Below, piece by piece: positions 1-5,220 of a stretch of 5,516 nucleotides of DNA; the stretch's first letter is position 1, and each line of letters begins with the position of its first letter. Source of the stretch: Pseudomonadota bacterium (GTDB taxonomy: Bacteria; Pseudomonadota; Alphaproteobacteria; Rhizobiales; Xanthobacteraceae); NCBI GenBank assembly GCA_023433965.1, contig JAEYTQ010000820.1:1-5516 (forward strand), in the 5' to 3' direction. A program made the translations under genes and the position numbers. A model generated the notes under the pieces. That model was not told the DNA's origin. It saw nothing but the letters and a program-made list of their open reading frames with translations, and made no database searches.

Positions 1-1130
1 TTCAGCGGCTTGTCCTGCTTCTTCGACCAGGAGATGTAATAGGCCACCGTCGTCATGATCGCGATGCCGGCGACGCTGACGAAGATCTGCGCGAGCAGCG
101 AGCCCGAGCTCATCGACAGCTCGAAATGGCCGACGAAGGACAGGAACACGCCGACGCAGAACACCGCGAGCGACTGCTGGCCGCAGACGATCAGGGGATC
201 GAACACCTTCCACTCGAGGCCTGGCCATTCCTTCGGCACGAAGCGGATCACCAGGATCACGATCACGACGAAGTGGAGGAAGCGGTATGGCGCAAGGTTG
301 GTCTTGTCGTTCGGGTTGAACGCCGAGAACAGCCATTCCGGGAACATGCCGCCCAAGGTGGGGAAGCGGCCGGCCATCGTCATGACCAGCGCGAACAGGA
401 GATAGCCGAGGCAGACCCACAGCGTGATCGGCGAATTGATCAGCGCCATCGAGCGCCGGGCCCCGCCCATGGCGCACCAGGCGCCGAACACGAACAGCAC
501 CTGCCAGCAATAGGGGTTGAAGTACCACTGGCCGGCCGGATAGGCCGTCAGGTTCCAGCCGAACTGGCGCGCGGCGAGCCACAGCGCGATCGACAACACC
601 ATCGTCACGTCCGGCTTGCGCAGCATGAACCACAGCACCGGCGGAAACAGTCCCATCAGCACGATGTAGAGCGGCAGCACGTCGAGATTGAGCGGCTTGA
701 AGCGCAGGAACAGGCCCTGGCGCAGCGTCTCCGTGGCATTGTCGACGAGGCCCGCGACGTTGAATTCGTTGATCATCTCGGAGTCGCCGAAGCGCAGTGC
801 GAGATAGCTGATCGAGGCGATGTAGATCACGAACAGGATGATGTGGGCGACATAGAGCTGCCAGACCCGCTTCGTCAGCCGCGTAGCGCCGACGATGAAG
901 CCGCGCTCCAGCATCATCCGCGCATACACGAACGAGGCGGTATAACCGGAGATGAAGACGAACAGGTCGGCCGCGTCGGAAAAGCCGTAGTTGCGCGTCG
1001 TGATCCAGTTCACGACGTTGTCGGGGATATGGTCGAGGAAGATCGCCCAGTTCGCGACACCGCGAAACAGATCGAGCCGGAGGTCGCGACCCTTGTCGGG
1101 AAGCGTGGCGCTGACGTTCAGGAAGGCCAT
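1..1130 (-). CDS. opgC: OpgC-type membrane acyltransferase (osmoregulated periplasmic glucan modification), 3' end cut
   Basis: The minus-strand frame is open from an ATG at 1130 to the left edge, giving 376 codons with no stop, so the C-terminus lies outside the window. The N-terminus carries the acyltransferase-like signature of OpgC proteins: LRLDLFRG at residues 17-24, LDHIP at 32-36 (His34 is the likely conserved catalytic-type histidine) and the segment ending in FISGYTASF (59-67). Many hydrophobic stretches follow (about 90-110, 150-170, 176-188, 208-220, 235-253, 283-297, 318-335, 347-366), as expected for an inner-membrane protein with around ten helices. Family members add succinyl or similar groups to periplasmic glucans; the exact substituent here cannot be read from sequence. 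The chosen ATG is the only one near the conserved N-terminus; the frame is closed upstream by a TGA near 1226, and the only weak purine stretch before it is GAAAG. The gene is divergent from the NDUFS4-like gene and probably unrelated to it. The symbol rests on family resemblance. Confidence 0.88.
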   Translation of the reverse strand, partial: MAFLNVSATLPDKGRDLRLDLFRGVANWAIFLDHIPDNVVNWITTRNYGFSDAADLFVFISGYTASFVYARMMLERGFIVGATRLTKRVWQLYVAHIILFVIYIASISYLALRFGDSEMINEFNVAGLVDNATETLRQGLFLRFKPLNLDVLPLYIVLMGLFPPVLWFMLRKPDVTMVLSIALWLAARQFGWNLTAYPAGQWYFNPYCWQVLFVFGAWCAMGGARRSMALINSPITLWVCLGYLLFALVMTMAGRFPTLGGMFPEWLFSAFNPNDKTNLAPYRFLHFVVIVILVIRFVPKEWPGLEWKVFDPLIVCGQQSLAVFCVGVFLSFVGHFELSMSSGSLLAQIFVSVAGIAIMTTVAYYISWSKKQDKPL

Positions 1131-1220
1131 GCGTCGAGAGCTTTCGGAGAGGGCAGAGGCGCGGAGATCGGTGAAACCGGACCGCCAGGCGGGGTCCCGG
1201 CACGAAACGCGGGTACGCAA

Positions 1221-1249
1221 TTGTCACGGTGCAGCATAATGAATATACC
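1221..1249 (+). promoter_or_regulatory. Candidate sigma-70-type promoter for the NDUFS4-like gene
   Basis: TTGTCA (1221-1226, five of six matches to TTGACA) is followed by exactly 17 bases and then TATACC (1244-1249, four of six matches to TATAAT). Transcription would start near 1256 and leave a leader of about 130 bases before the ATG at 1385. A second -10-like hexamer, TATACT at 1305-1310, has no good -35 partner (CGAACA at 1281-1286 is the best, with an 18-base spacer) but would give a shorter leader. On the opposite strand, TATATT (complement of 1242-1247) could be a -10 for opgC, again without a clear -35. The assignment is by consensus only. Confidence 0.35.
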
Positions 1250-1384
1250 CTAGGCAGGGCACCCCGGGAGCCGGAATCACCGAACATTTCCCGACCGGTG
1301 TCTCTATACTATGCCGCGGTTTCCACCAACTGCCACCGTGACGCATCGAAATCGAACGGAAAGACGAAGAGGCCCGGACCATCC

Positions 1385-1690
1385 ATGACCGCACGCATTT
1401 TCAAGCCTGCCAAGAACGCGATGCAATCCGGCCGGTCCAAGACGAAGGAATGGCAGCTCGATTACGAGCCGGAGCAGCCGCGGTCGGTCGAGCCGCTGAT
1501 GGGCTGGACATCGTCGGCCGACATGAAGCAGCAGATCACGCTCCGCTTCCACAGCAAGGAAGAGGCGATCGCCTATTGCGGGCGCAAGGGCATCGCCTAC
1601 CAGGTGATCGAGCCGAAGGAATCGTTGCGACGGCCGGTCGCGTACGCGGACAATTTCTCGTTCCGGCGCGGCGAGCCCTGGACGCATTGA
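1385..1690 (+). CDS. NDUFS4-like NADH dehydrogenase (complex I) accessory subunit
   Basis: This encodes a 101-residue protein of the ETC complex I NDUFS4 family, the bacterial counterpart of the mitochondrial 18-kDa (AQDQ) accessory subunit. That subunit binds the peripheral arm of complex I near the NADH-oxidising module and supports its assembly and stability; it is found in alphaproteobacteria but not in most other bacteria. Visible family marks are ARIFKPAKNAMQSG (3-16), a W23 that is followed by a tyrosine-rich acidic stretch, PLMGWTSSADM (37-47), the EEAIAYCGRKGIAYQV block (59-74) and the C-terminal YADNFSF...PWTH (87-101), which ends at the stop as in the eukaryotic proteins. The frame is open further upstream to 1229, but that extension has no family resemblance; the ATG at 1385 begins the conserved sequence and has a weak GAAGAGG (1366-1372) 12 bases before it. 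It stands alone, away from any nuo cluster in this window, which is usual for this gene. Confidence 0.9.
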   Translation: MTARIFKPAKNAMQSGRSKTKEWQLDYEPEQPRSVEPLMGWTSSADMKQQITLRFHSKEEAIAYCGRKGIAYQVIEPKESLRRPVAYADNFSFRRGEPWTH

Positions 1691-1717
1691 TCCGAGCCAA
1701 ACCTTATCGGCACGTCA

Positions 1718-1733
1718 TGCCCGGCCATGGGCA
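1718..1733 (+). terminator. Weak stem-loop downstream of the NDUFS4-like gene
   Basis: TGCCC (1718-1722) and GGGCA (1729-1733) form a perfect 5-bp stem with a GGCCAT loop, starting 28 bases after the stop codon. No T-run follows, so this is a poor intrinsic terminator on sequence alone. The surrounding cgtcatgcccggcc resembles the start of a GC-rich interspersed repeat that I recall from Bradyrhizobium intergenic regions, so it may be a repeat remnant rather than a terminator. Confidence 0.25.
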
Positions 1734-1788
1734 GAAGCGTGTCCAGGCCTCAGGCTCTTGGCACCAACTCCGCCGCATGCTTCGCTCC

Positions 1789-1812
1789 CTCGCATGACGA
1801 GCTCATGGCGAG
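1789..1812 (+). promoter_or_regulatory. Imperfect inverted repeat overlapping the ribosome-binding site of the Lrp-type gene
   Basis: CTCGCATGA (1789-1797) pairs with TCATGGCGAG (1803-1812), nine base pairs with one bulged G, around a CGAGC loop. The right arm runs into the GAGG (1810-1813) that serves as the Shine-Dalgarno sequence five bases before the ATG at 1819. It could be an operator for autoregulation by the Lrp-type protein or an mRNA hairpin that partly hides the ribosome-binding site. The structure is visible; the role is inferred. Confidence 0.35.
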
Positions 1813-1818
1813 GTAGGT

Positions 1819-2310
1819 ATGGCCGGACGTGACCAGCTCGATGGCGTCGACCTGAAGATATTGTCCGAGCTGCAGCAGGATGGGCGGGTTCGCAACAACG
1901 AGCTGGCGGTGCGCGTCGGCGTGTCCGCGCCGAACTGCCTGCGGCGGCTGAAATCCCTGTTCAGCCGCGGCGTGATCCGGGCAGTGCGCGCGGTCCTCGA
2001 CGAGCGGCGGCTCGGCTACGAGGTGGTGTCGTTCGTCTCGATCCAGCTCGGCAGCCAGGCGCAGCCGGTGCTGGAAGCGTTCGAGAGCTCGATCGCCGCG
2101 ATCCCGCGCATCCAGCAGTGCTGGCGGATTTCCGGCGACACCGACTATCTCCTCAAATGCGTGGCGCCGAGCGTCGAGAGCATGCGCCAGCAGCTTCTGC
2201 ATTTCGCGGCGATGCCTGACGTCAAGAACGTCCGCAGCTTCCCCGTGCTGGGCGTTGCCAAGGACGTGCCGCTGCCGTTGCAGGAGGTGGCCGCGGCGCC
2301 GGCCGGATGA
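1819..2310 (+). CDS. Lrp/AsnC-family transcriptional regulator
   Basis: This encodes a 163-residue DNA-binding regulator of the feast/famine (Lrp/AsnC) family, close to the usual length of about 150-165. The N-terminal winged helix-turn-helix begins LDGVDLKILSELQQDGRV (7-24), with the recognition region VRVGVSAPNCLRRLKSLFSRGVI (31-53). A linker leads to the C-terminal RAM domain, an alpha/beta sandwich that forms dimers and octamers and binds an amino acid effector; SGDTDYLLKC (105-114) is the typical family motif there, and VKNVRSFPVLG (135-145) is the closing strand. The ATG at 1819 has GAGG five bases upstream and starts directly before the conserved helix. Its neighbours on both sides are single genes with unrelated roles, so the target is not shown by context. 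It lies about 1.7 kb from leucine catabolism genes, but other transcription units intervene. Lrp-type proteins often control their own promoter. The family call is firm; effector and targets are unknown. Confidence 0.93.
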   Translation: MAGRDQLDGVDLKILSELQQDGRVRNNELAVRVGVSAPNCLRRLKSLFSRGVIRAVRAVLDERRLGYEVVSFVSIQLGSQAQPVLEAFESSIAAIPRIQQCWRISGDTDYLLKCVAPSVESMRQQLLHFAAMPDVKNVRSFPVLGVAKDVPLPLQEVAAAPAG

Positions 2311-2363
2311 CGATGCGGATACCGAGACAAATCCCCGCTAAGACAATTCAACCCTGATGTCTG

Positions 2364-2379
2364 AGTTAATCACCTAACT
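2364..2379. other. Short AT-rich inverted repeat
   Basis: AGTTA (2364-2368) and TAACT (2375-2379) form a perfect 5-bp inverted repeat around a 6-base centre in the most AT-rich part of the spacer after the Lrp-type gene. It could be a regulator binding site, but a 5-bp match is easily due to chance. Confidence 0.15.
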
Positions 2380-2393
2380 GTGACATGCTAGTT

Positions 2394-2399
2394 TTGACG
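2394..2399 (+). promoter_or_regulatory. Possible -35 element upstream of the small exported protein
   Basis: TTGACG matches five of six bases of TTGACA inside the 210-base spacer before the gene starting at 2521. The expected -10 position (about 2417-2422) reads CCGTGA, a poor match; GTGATT (2419-2424) has a 19-base spacer. The leader would be about 90 bases. Only the -35 half is convincing. Confidence 0.2.
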
Positions 2400-2413
2400 T
2401 CCTGCAATGCGCC

Positions 2414-2432
2414 GAGCCGTGATTGTCGGCTC
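2414..2432 (+). terminator. Perfect 6-bp GC-rich stem-loop between the Lrp-type and exported-protein genes
   Basis: GAGCCG (2414-2419) and CGGCTC (2427-2432) form a perfect six-base-pair stem around a TGATTGT loop. It lies about 100 bases after the Lrp-type stop codon and about 90 before the next start. No U-tract follows (the next bases are CCCGG), so it may be a weak terminator for the regulator gene, a structured 5' leader of the next gene, or an operator. I cannot decide among these from sequence. Confidence 0.3.
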
Positions 2433-2520
2433 CCCGGTTCCGTCTAGATGCAAGGCGTAACCCTCCGTGTGCCTGGCATGCCGAGGACTCCTTTGGGACC
2501 CTGAAACAGGACAAGATTCC

Positions 2521-2820
2521 ATGACATCGATGTCTAAGACGTTGGTCGCCTCAGCTGCGACACTGTTTGCATCCGCGTTTCTCGTAATGACCGCGCCCGC
2601 AGCGCGGGCGGAAGACTACTGCATCACCAACGGTGCTCAGGCCGCTCATGGCTGCGGCTATCCGACGATGGAAGCGTGCCGCGCCGCGGCCGGCGGCATC
2701 GGCGGCACCTGCGCGCAGAGCGGCGGTGCGAAGACCTCGCACGACGCGTTCGCTCAGCAGCCGAAGCAGACGCACTCGCGCAGCAAGCTTCGCCCGGGCG
2801 GCCAGACCAACTCGAACTGA
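2521..2820 (+). CDS. Small exported four-cysteine protein, DUF3551-like
   Basis: This encodes a 99-residue protein with a clear Sec signal peptide: a lysine at position 6, a hydrophobic core (about 8-25) and a signal peptidase I site at AARA/ED (between 30 and 31). The mature part begins EDYCITNG and has four cysteines (34, 45, 53, 64) in the pattern C-x10-C-x7-C-x10-C, with CGYPTMEACRAAAGGIGGTC across 45-64. This matches the layout I know for DUF3551, a family of unknown function common in Bradyrhizobium. The cysteines may form two disulfides in the periplasm. The tail (68-99) is polar and basic and probably disordered. The ATG at 2521 has AGGA (2508-2511) nine bases upstream; a second ATG at 2530 is too far from it, and the open extension back to 2467 lies before the signal peptide. 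It is transcribed alone and converges with the AraC-type gene. Family call likely; function unknown. Confidence 0.82.
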   Translation: MTSMSKTLVASAATLFASAFLVMTAPAARAEDYCITNGAQAAHGCGYPTMEACRAAAGGIGGTCAQSGGAKTSHDAFAQQPKQTHSRSKLRPGGQTNSN

Positions 2821-2856
2821 AGCTGCCAAACGACACCGGCTCGGAGGCCGCAATTC

Positions 2857-2871
2857 CTGCCGATCAGGCAG
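2857..2871. terminator. Short stem-loop between convergent genes
   Basis: CTGCC (2857-2861) and GGCAG (2867-2871) form a perfect 5-bp stem around GATCA in the 64-base gap between the convergent stops at 2820 and 2885. Its position suits a shared bidirectional terminator, but there is no T-run on either side and the stem is short. Confidence 0.3.
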
Positions 2872-2884
2872 CGGACGCGCTCGC

Positions 2885-3913
2885 TCACCGATACCGGCCG
2901 CGAAACTCGCGCGGGCTAGCGCCGGTCCAGCTGCGGAAGGCACGGGAGAAGCTCTTCTCGTTGCGGAAGCCGGCGATCTCCGCGATGCGCTTGATCGGCG
3001 TTCGGCCGCGCATAAGCTCCTGTTTGGCAGCCTCGAATTTCGCTTCCTCCTTGAGATCGCGCAGCGAGGTGGACTCCTCGCGCAGGCGGCGGTGCATGGT
3101 ACGGGTGGAGAGCGCGAGCTCGCTGGCGACGTCCTCGGCACCGAGAACCCGCCCGCGCGCCTGGCGCAGCACACGGCGGACACGCTCGACCAGCAGCCGG
3201 TCGCGCCGGTAGGGCAGCACGGTGAGCCGCAAGGCACCCTTGAGCATGTTGTCGAGATCGGCCGGACTGCGCGTCAGCGGCAGGGACAGATAGTGCTTGT
3301 CGAAGACGATAGCCGCGCGGGCCGCATCGAAGCGGACGCCCCGGCAAAAGATGGTTGGATAGACCGAGACGTGGCCCGGCTCGGGGAACGGAAATTCGGC
3401 CGCGCGGAGCGCGATCCGGGAGTCGACAGCCCAGCATGAGAAGCCGAGCACGTAGCGAAACAGCGTGACGAGGCAAAACTCTCGGAAGGGCCCGAGGTCG
3501 CCCACTTCACGGATCGAGACGAGTGCGGTCTCCTCGCCGATCTCGAGATCGAGCAGCACATCCTCGGTGACCAGGCGGTGATGCCGGCACCAGCGCTTGA
3601 GCGCGAGCTCCAGCGTCGGTGCGGTGATCGAGGCCCGGCACAGCATGCCGTAGGTGCCCCAGGGCAGGCGCCGCGAGAACCAGCCGAGCGCCTCGTCGTC
3701 GAGTTCGCGCATGGCATGGCCGGCGAGGGCCTCGAACTGGGCGGCGGTGACCCGTCCATCCCGAGATTGGACGAGCTCCGGCGTGACCTGGCCCCGGCTC
3801 AATGCCTCCGCGGGATCGCGGCCATACCGCTCATAGGCGCCGACCACGCCGCGGACGAAGGCGGCGGGGGTCATGGCGCGGCGCGGGATGGCGGTGGCGG
3901 CTTGAAAGGGCAT
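2885..3913 (-). CDS. AraC-family transcriptional regulator with Arabinose_bd-type N-terminal domain
   Basis: This encodes a 342-residue regulator, typical in length for AraC proteins with the long N-terminal ligand-binding domain (OruR/VirS-like architecture). The N-terminal part (about 15-210) contains the family-like segments [20 protein letters not shown] (86-105) and [12 protein letters not shown] (185-196). The C-terminal AraC domain (about 240-340) has two helix-turn-helix units: [21 protein letters not shown] (257-277) and [20 protein letters not shown] (307-326), ending in the signature SPREFR (333-338). The start is set at 3913 because GGAAGGA (complement of 3920-3926) lies six bases upstream; the frame is open 31 codons further, but that stretch has no such site and would fill the divergent promoter. 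It is transcribed away from the isovaleryl-CoA dehydrogenase gene across 110 bases, so it is a candidate local regulator of leucine catabolism. The effector is not visible; an acyl-CoA, branched-chain acid or amino acid would fit the context, which is inference. Confidence 0.92.
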   Translation of the reverse strand: MPFQAATAIPRRAMTPAAFVRGVVGAYERYGRDPAEALSRGQVTPELVQSRDGRVTAAQFEALAGHAMRELDDEALGWFSRRLPWGTYGMLCRASITAPTLELALKRWCRHHRLVTEDVLLDLEIGEETALVSIREVGDLGPFREFCLVTLFRYVLGFSCWAVDSRIALRAAEFPFPEPGHVSVYPTIFCRGVRFDAARAAIVFDKHYLSLPLTRSPADLDNMLKGALRLTVLPYRRDRLLVERVRRVLRQARGRVLGAEDVASELALSTRTMHRRLREESTSLRDLKEEAKFEAAKQELMRGRTPIKRIAEIAGFRNEKSFSRAFRSWTGASPREFRGRYR

Positions 3914-3935
3914 CGGAATTCCTTCCGAAAATCCT

Positions 3936-3949
3936 CGCCAAGTTTGGCG
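3936..3949. promoter_or_regulatory. Dyad CGCCAA-N2-TTGGCG in the divergent spacer, candidate operator
   Basis: CGCCAA (3936-3941) and TTGGCG (3944-3949) form a perfect 6-bp inverted repeat with a 2-base centre, 23-36 bases upstream of the AraC-type start codon. GAAAAT occurs on both sides in direct orientation (3927-3932 and 3950-3955), 23 bases apart, close to two helical turns, which would suit an AraC protein that binds direct repeats. A site here could control either gene. Confidence 0.4.
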
Positions 3950-3995
3950 GAAAATGCAACCTTTTCGACCGCAAGAGGGCCGGGACCGGGCTAGG

Positions 3996-4007
3996 TTTGG
4001 GGCCAAA
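3996..4007. promoter_or_regulatory. Second dyad TTTGG-N2-CCAAA next to the dehydrogenase ribosome-binding site
   Basis: TTTGG (3996-4000) and CCAAA (4003-4007) form a perfect 5-bp inverted repeat with a GG centre, ending four bases before the GGAGGA (4012-4017) of the dehydrogenase gene. The GTTTGG at 3995-4000 repeats the GTTTGG at 3942-3947 exactly 53 bases away, about five helical turns, and both are followed by AAAAT a few bases later. Binding here would block transcription or translation start of the catabolic operon. Confidence 0.35.
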
Positions 4008-4011
4008 ATAC

Positions 4012-4017
4012 GGAGGA
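4012..4017 (+). promoter_or_regulatory. Strong ribosome-binding site that fixes a GTG start for isovaleryl-CoA dehydrogenase
   Basis: GGAGGA lies six bases before GTG at 4024. No ATG is placed correctly, and the frame runs open back to an ATG at 3802, which would begin inside the opposite-strand regulator gene; this site therefore decides the start. Confidence 0.85.
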
Positions 4018-4023
4018 ATCGCC

Positions 4024-5196
4024 GTGAACATCCCGAGCATCGATTTCGATCTGGGCGAAGACATCAGCCTGCTGCGTGATACCTTGCGCGCTTTCGTCGA
4101 GGCGGAGATCACCCCGCGCGCCGCCGAGATCGAGAAAGCAAACCTGTTCCCGGCGGACCTCTGGAAGCGCTTCGGCGATCTCGGCCTGCTCGGGATGACC
4201 GCGCCGGAGCAATATGGCGGCTCCAACATGGGCTATCTCGCCCACATCGTCGCGATGGAAGAGATTTCGCGCGGCTCGGCCGCCGTGGGGCTGTCCTACG
4301 GCGCCCATTCCAATCTCTGCGTCAACCAGATCCGCCGCAACGGCAACGACGCCCAGCGGCAGCGCTATCTGCCCAAGCTGATCTCGGGCGAATATGTTGG
4401 TGCGCTCGCGATGTCCGAGCCCGGCGCCGGCTCCGACGTCGTCTCGATGAAGCTTCGCGCCGACAAGCGCGGCGACCGCTATGTGCTCAACGGCTCCAAG
4501 ATGTGGATCACCAATGGCGGCGATGCCGACGTCCTCGTGGTCTACGCCAAGACCGATCCGGAGGCCGGCCCCCGCGGCATGACGGCGTTCCTGATCGAGA
4601 AGGACTTCAAGGGTTTCACCCACGGCCAGCATCTCGACAAGCTCGGGATGCGCGGGTCCAACACTTATCCCTTGTTCTTCGACGAGTGCGAGGTGCCGGA
4701 GGAGAACGTGCTCGGCAAGGTGGGCGAGGGCGTGAAGGTGCTGATGTCCGGCCTCGATTACGAGCGTGCCGTGCTCTCGGGCGGCCCGCTCGGGATCATG
4801 GCGGCGTGCATGGACGCGGTGGTGCCCTACATGCACGAGCGCAAGCAGTTCGGCCAGCCGATCGGCGACTTCCAGCTGATGCAGGGCAAGCTCGCCGACA
4901 TGTATTCGACCTGGCAGGCCACGCGTGCCTATGTCTACGCGGTGGGACGCGCCTGCGACCGCGCCGACCATGCGCGCACGCTGCGCAAGGACGCGGCGGC
5001 TGCGATCCTGTATTCCGCGGAGAAGGCGACCTGGATGGCGGGCGAGGCGATCCAGGCGCTGGGCGGCGTCGGCTACACCTCGGAATTCCCTGTGGGGCGT
5101 CTGTGGCGCGACGCCAAGCTCTACGAGATCGGCGCCGGCACCTCCGAGGTTCGCCGCATGCTGATCGGCCGCGAGCTGATGGCCGAGACGGCTTAA
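4024..5196 (+). CDS. ivd: Isovaleryl-CoA dehydrogenase (leucine catabolism)
   Basis: This 390-residue FAD enzyme oxidises isovaleryl-CoA to 3-methylcrotonyl-CoA in leucine breakdown, passing electrons to electron-transfer flavoprotein. It has the acyl-CoA dehydrogenase order: N-terminal helical domain (about 10-125), beta domain with the FAD-binding motif [13 protein letters not shown] (127-139) and WITNGG (161-166), and C-terminal helical domain (about 235-385). The isovaleryl specificity is supported by [17 protein letters not shown] (243-259): Glu247 sits at the place of the catalytic base of human isovaleryl-CoA dehydrogenase (Glu254). At the usual position of other acyl-CoA dehydrogenases, in [12 protein letters not shown] (367-378), Ala371 stands before Gly-Thr instead of Glu, as in the isovaleryl enzymes. 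[19 protein letters not shown] (276-294) and [21 protein letters not shown] (345-365) are also typical. The gene starts at GTG and is followed after 24 bases by the carboxylase beta subunit for its product, so the two form an operon. The alternative symbol is liuA. Confidence 0.96.
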   Translation: MNIPSIDFDLGEDISLLRDTLRAFVEAEITPRAAEIEKANLFPADLWKRFGDLGLLGMTAPEQYGGSNMGYLAHIVAMEEISRGSAAVGLSYGAHSNLCVNQIRRNGNDAQRQRYLPKLISGEYVGALAMSEPGAGSDVVSMKLRADKRGDRYVLNGSKMWITNGGDADVLVVYAKTDPEAGPRGMTAFLIEKDFKGFTHGQHLDKLGMRGSNTYPLFFDECEVPEENVLGKVGEGVKVLMSGLDYERAVLSGGPLGIMAACMDAVVPYMHERKQFGQPIGDFQLMQGKLADMYSTWQATRAYVYAVGRACDRADHARTLRKDAAAAILYSAEKATWMAGEAIQALGGVGYTSEFPVGRLWRDAKLYEIGAGTSEVRRMLIGRELMAETA

Positions 5197-5220
5197 GTTA
5201 TTCACCTCATTGGAATCACC

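Noticed and set aside
126..1253. A 375-codon plus-strand open frame opposite opgC
   Set aside because: Its product is dominated by Arg, His, Glu, Gln and Asp with no recognisable domain, the composition expected from the reverse strand of a GC-rich membrane protein gene. The opposite frame gives a coherent OpgC-type protein.
1711..1800. A possible interspersed repeat of the Bradyrhizobium cgtcatgcccgg type or a tRNA remnant between the NDUFS4-like and Lrp-type genes
   Set aside because: Only a short stretch resembles the repeat, no second copy occurs in the window, and no cloverleaf can be drawn, so I give it only as a comment on the stem-loop at 1718-1733.
1819..2310. The Lrp-type protein as direct leucine-responsive regulator of the ivd operon
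   Set aside because: It is tempting because of the leucine theme, but 1.7 kb and two other transcription units separate them, and the nearer AraC-type gene is the better positional candidate.
2467..2520. An 18-codon extension of the exported protein
   Set aside because: It lies ahead of a complete signal peptide, and the ATG at 2521 has a well-placed AGGA.
2633..3439. A 268-codon plus-strand open frame spanning the exported-protein gene and the AraC-type gene
   Set aside because: It crosses two supported genes in other frames and has a low-complexity Arg/Ala-rich product.
3914..4006. A 31-codon N-terminal extension of the AraC-type protein
   Set aside because: The ATG at 3913 has a strong GGAAGGA six bases upstream; the extension has no such site and would cover the operator-like dyads of the divergent spacer.
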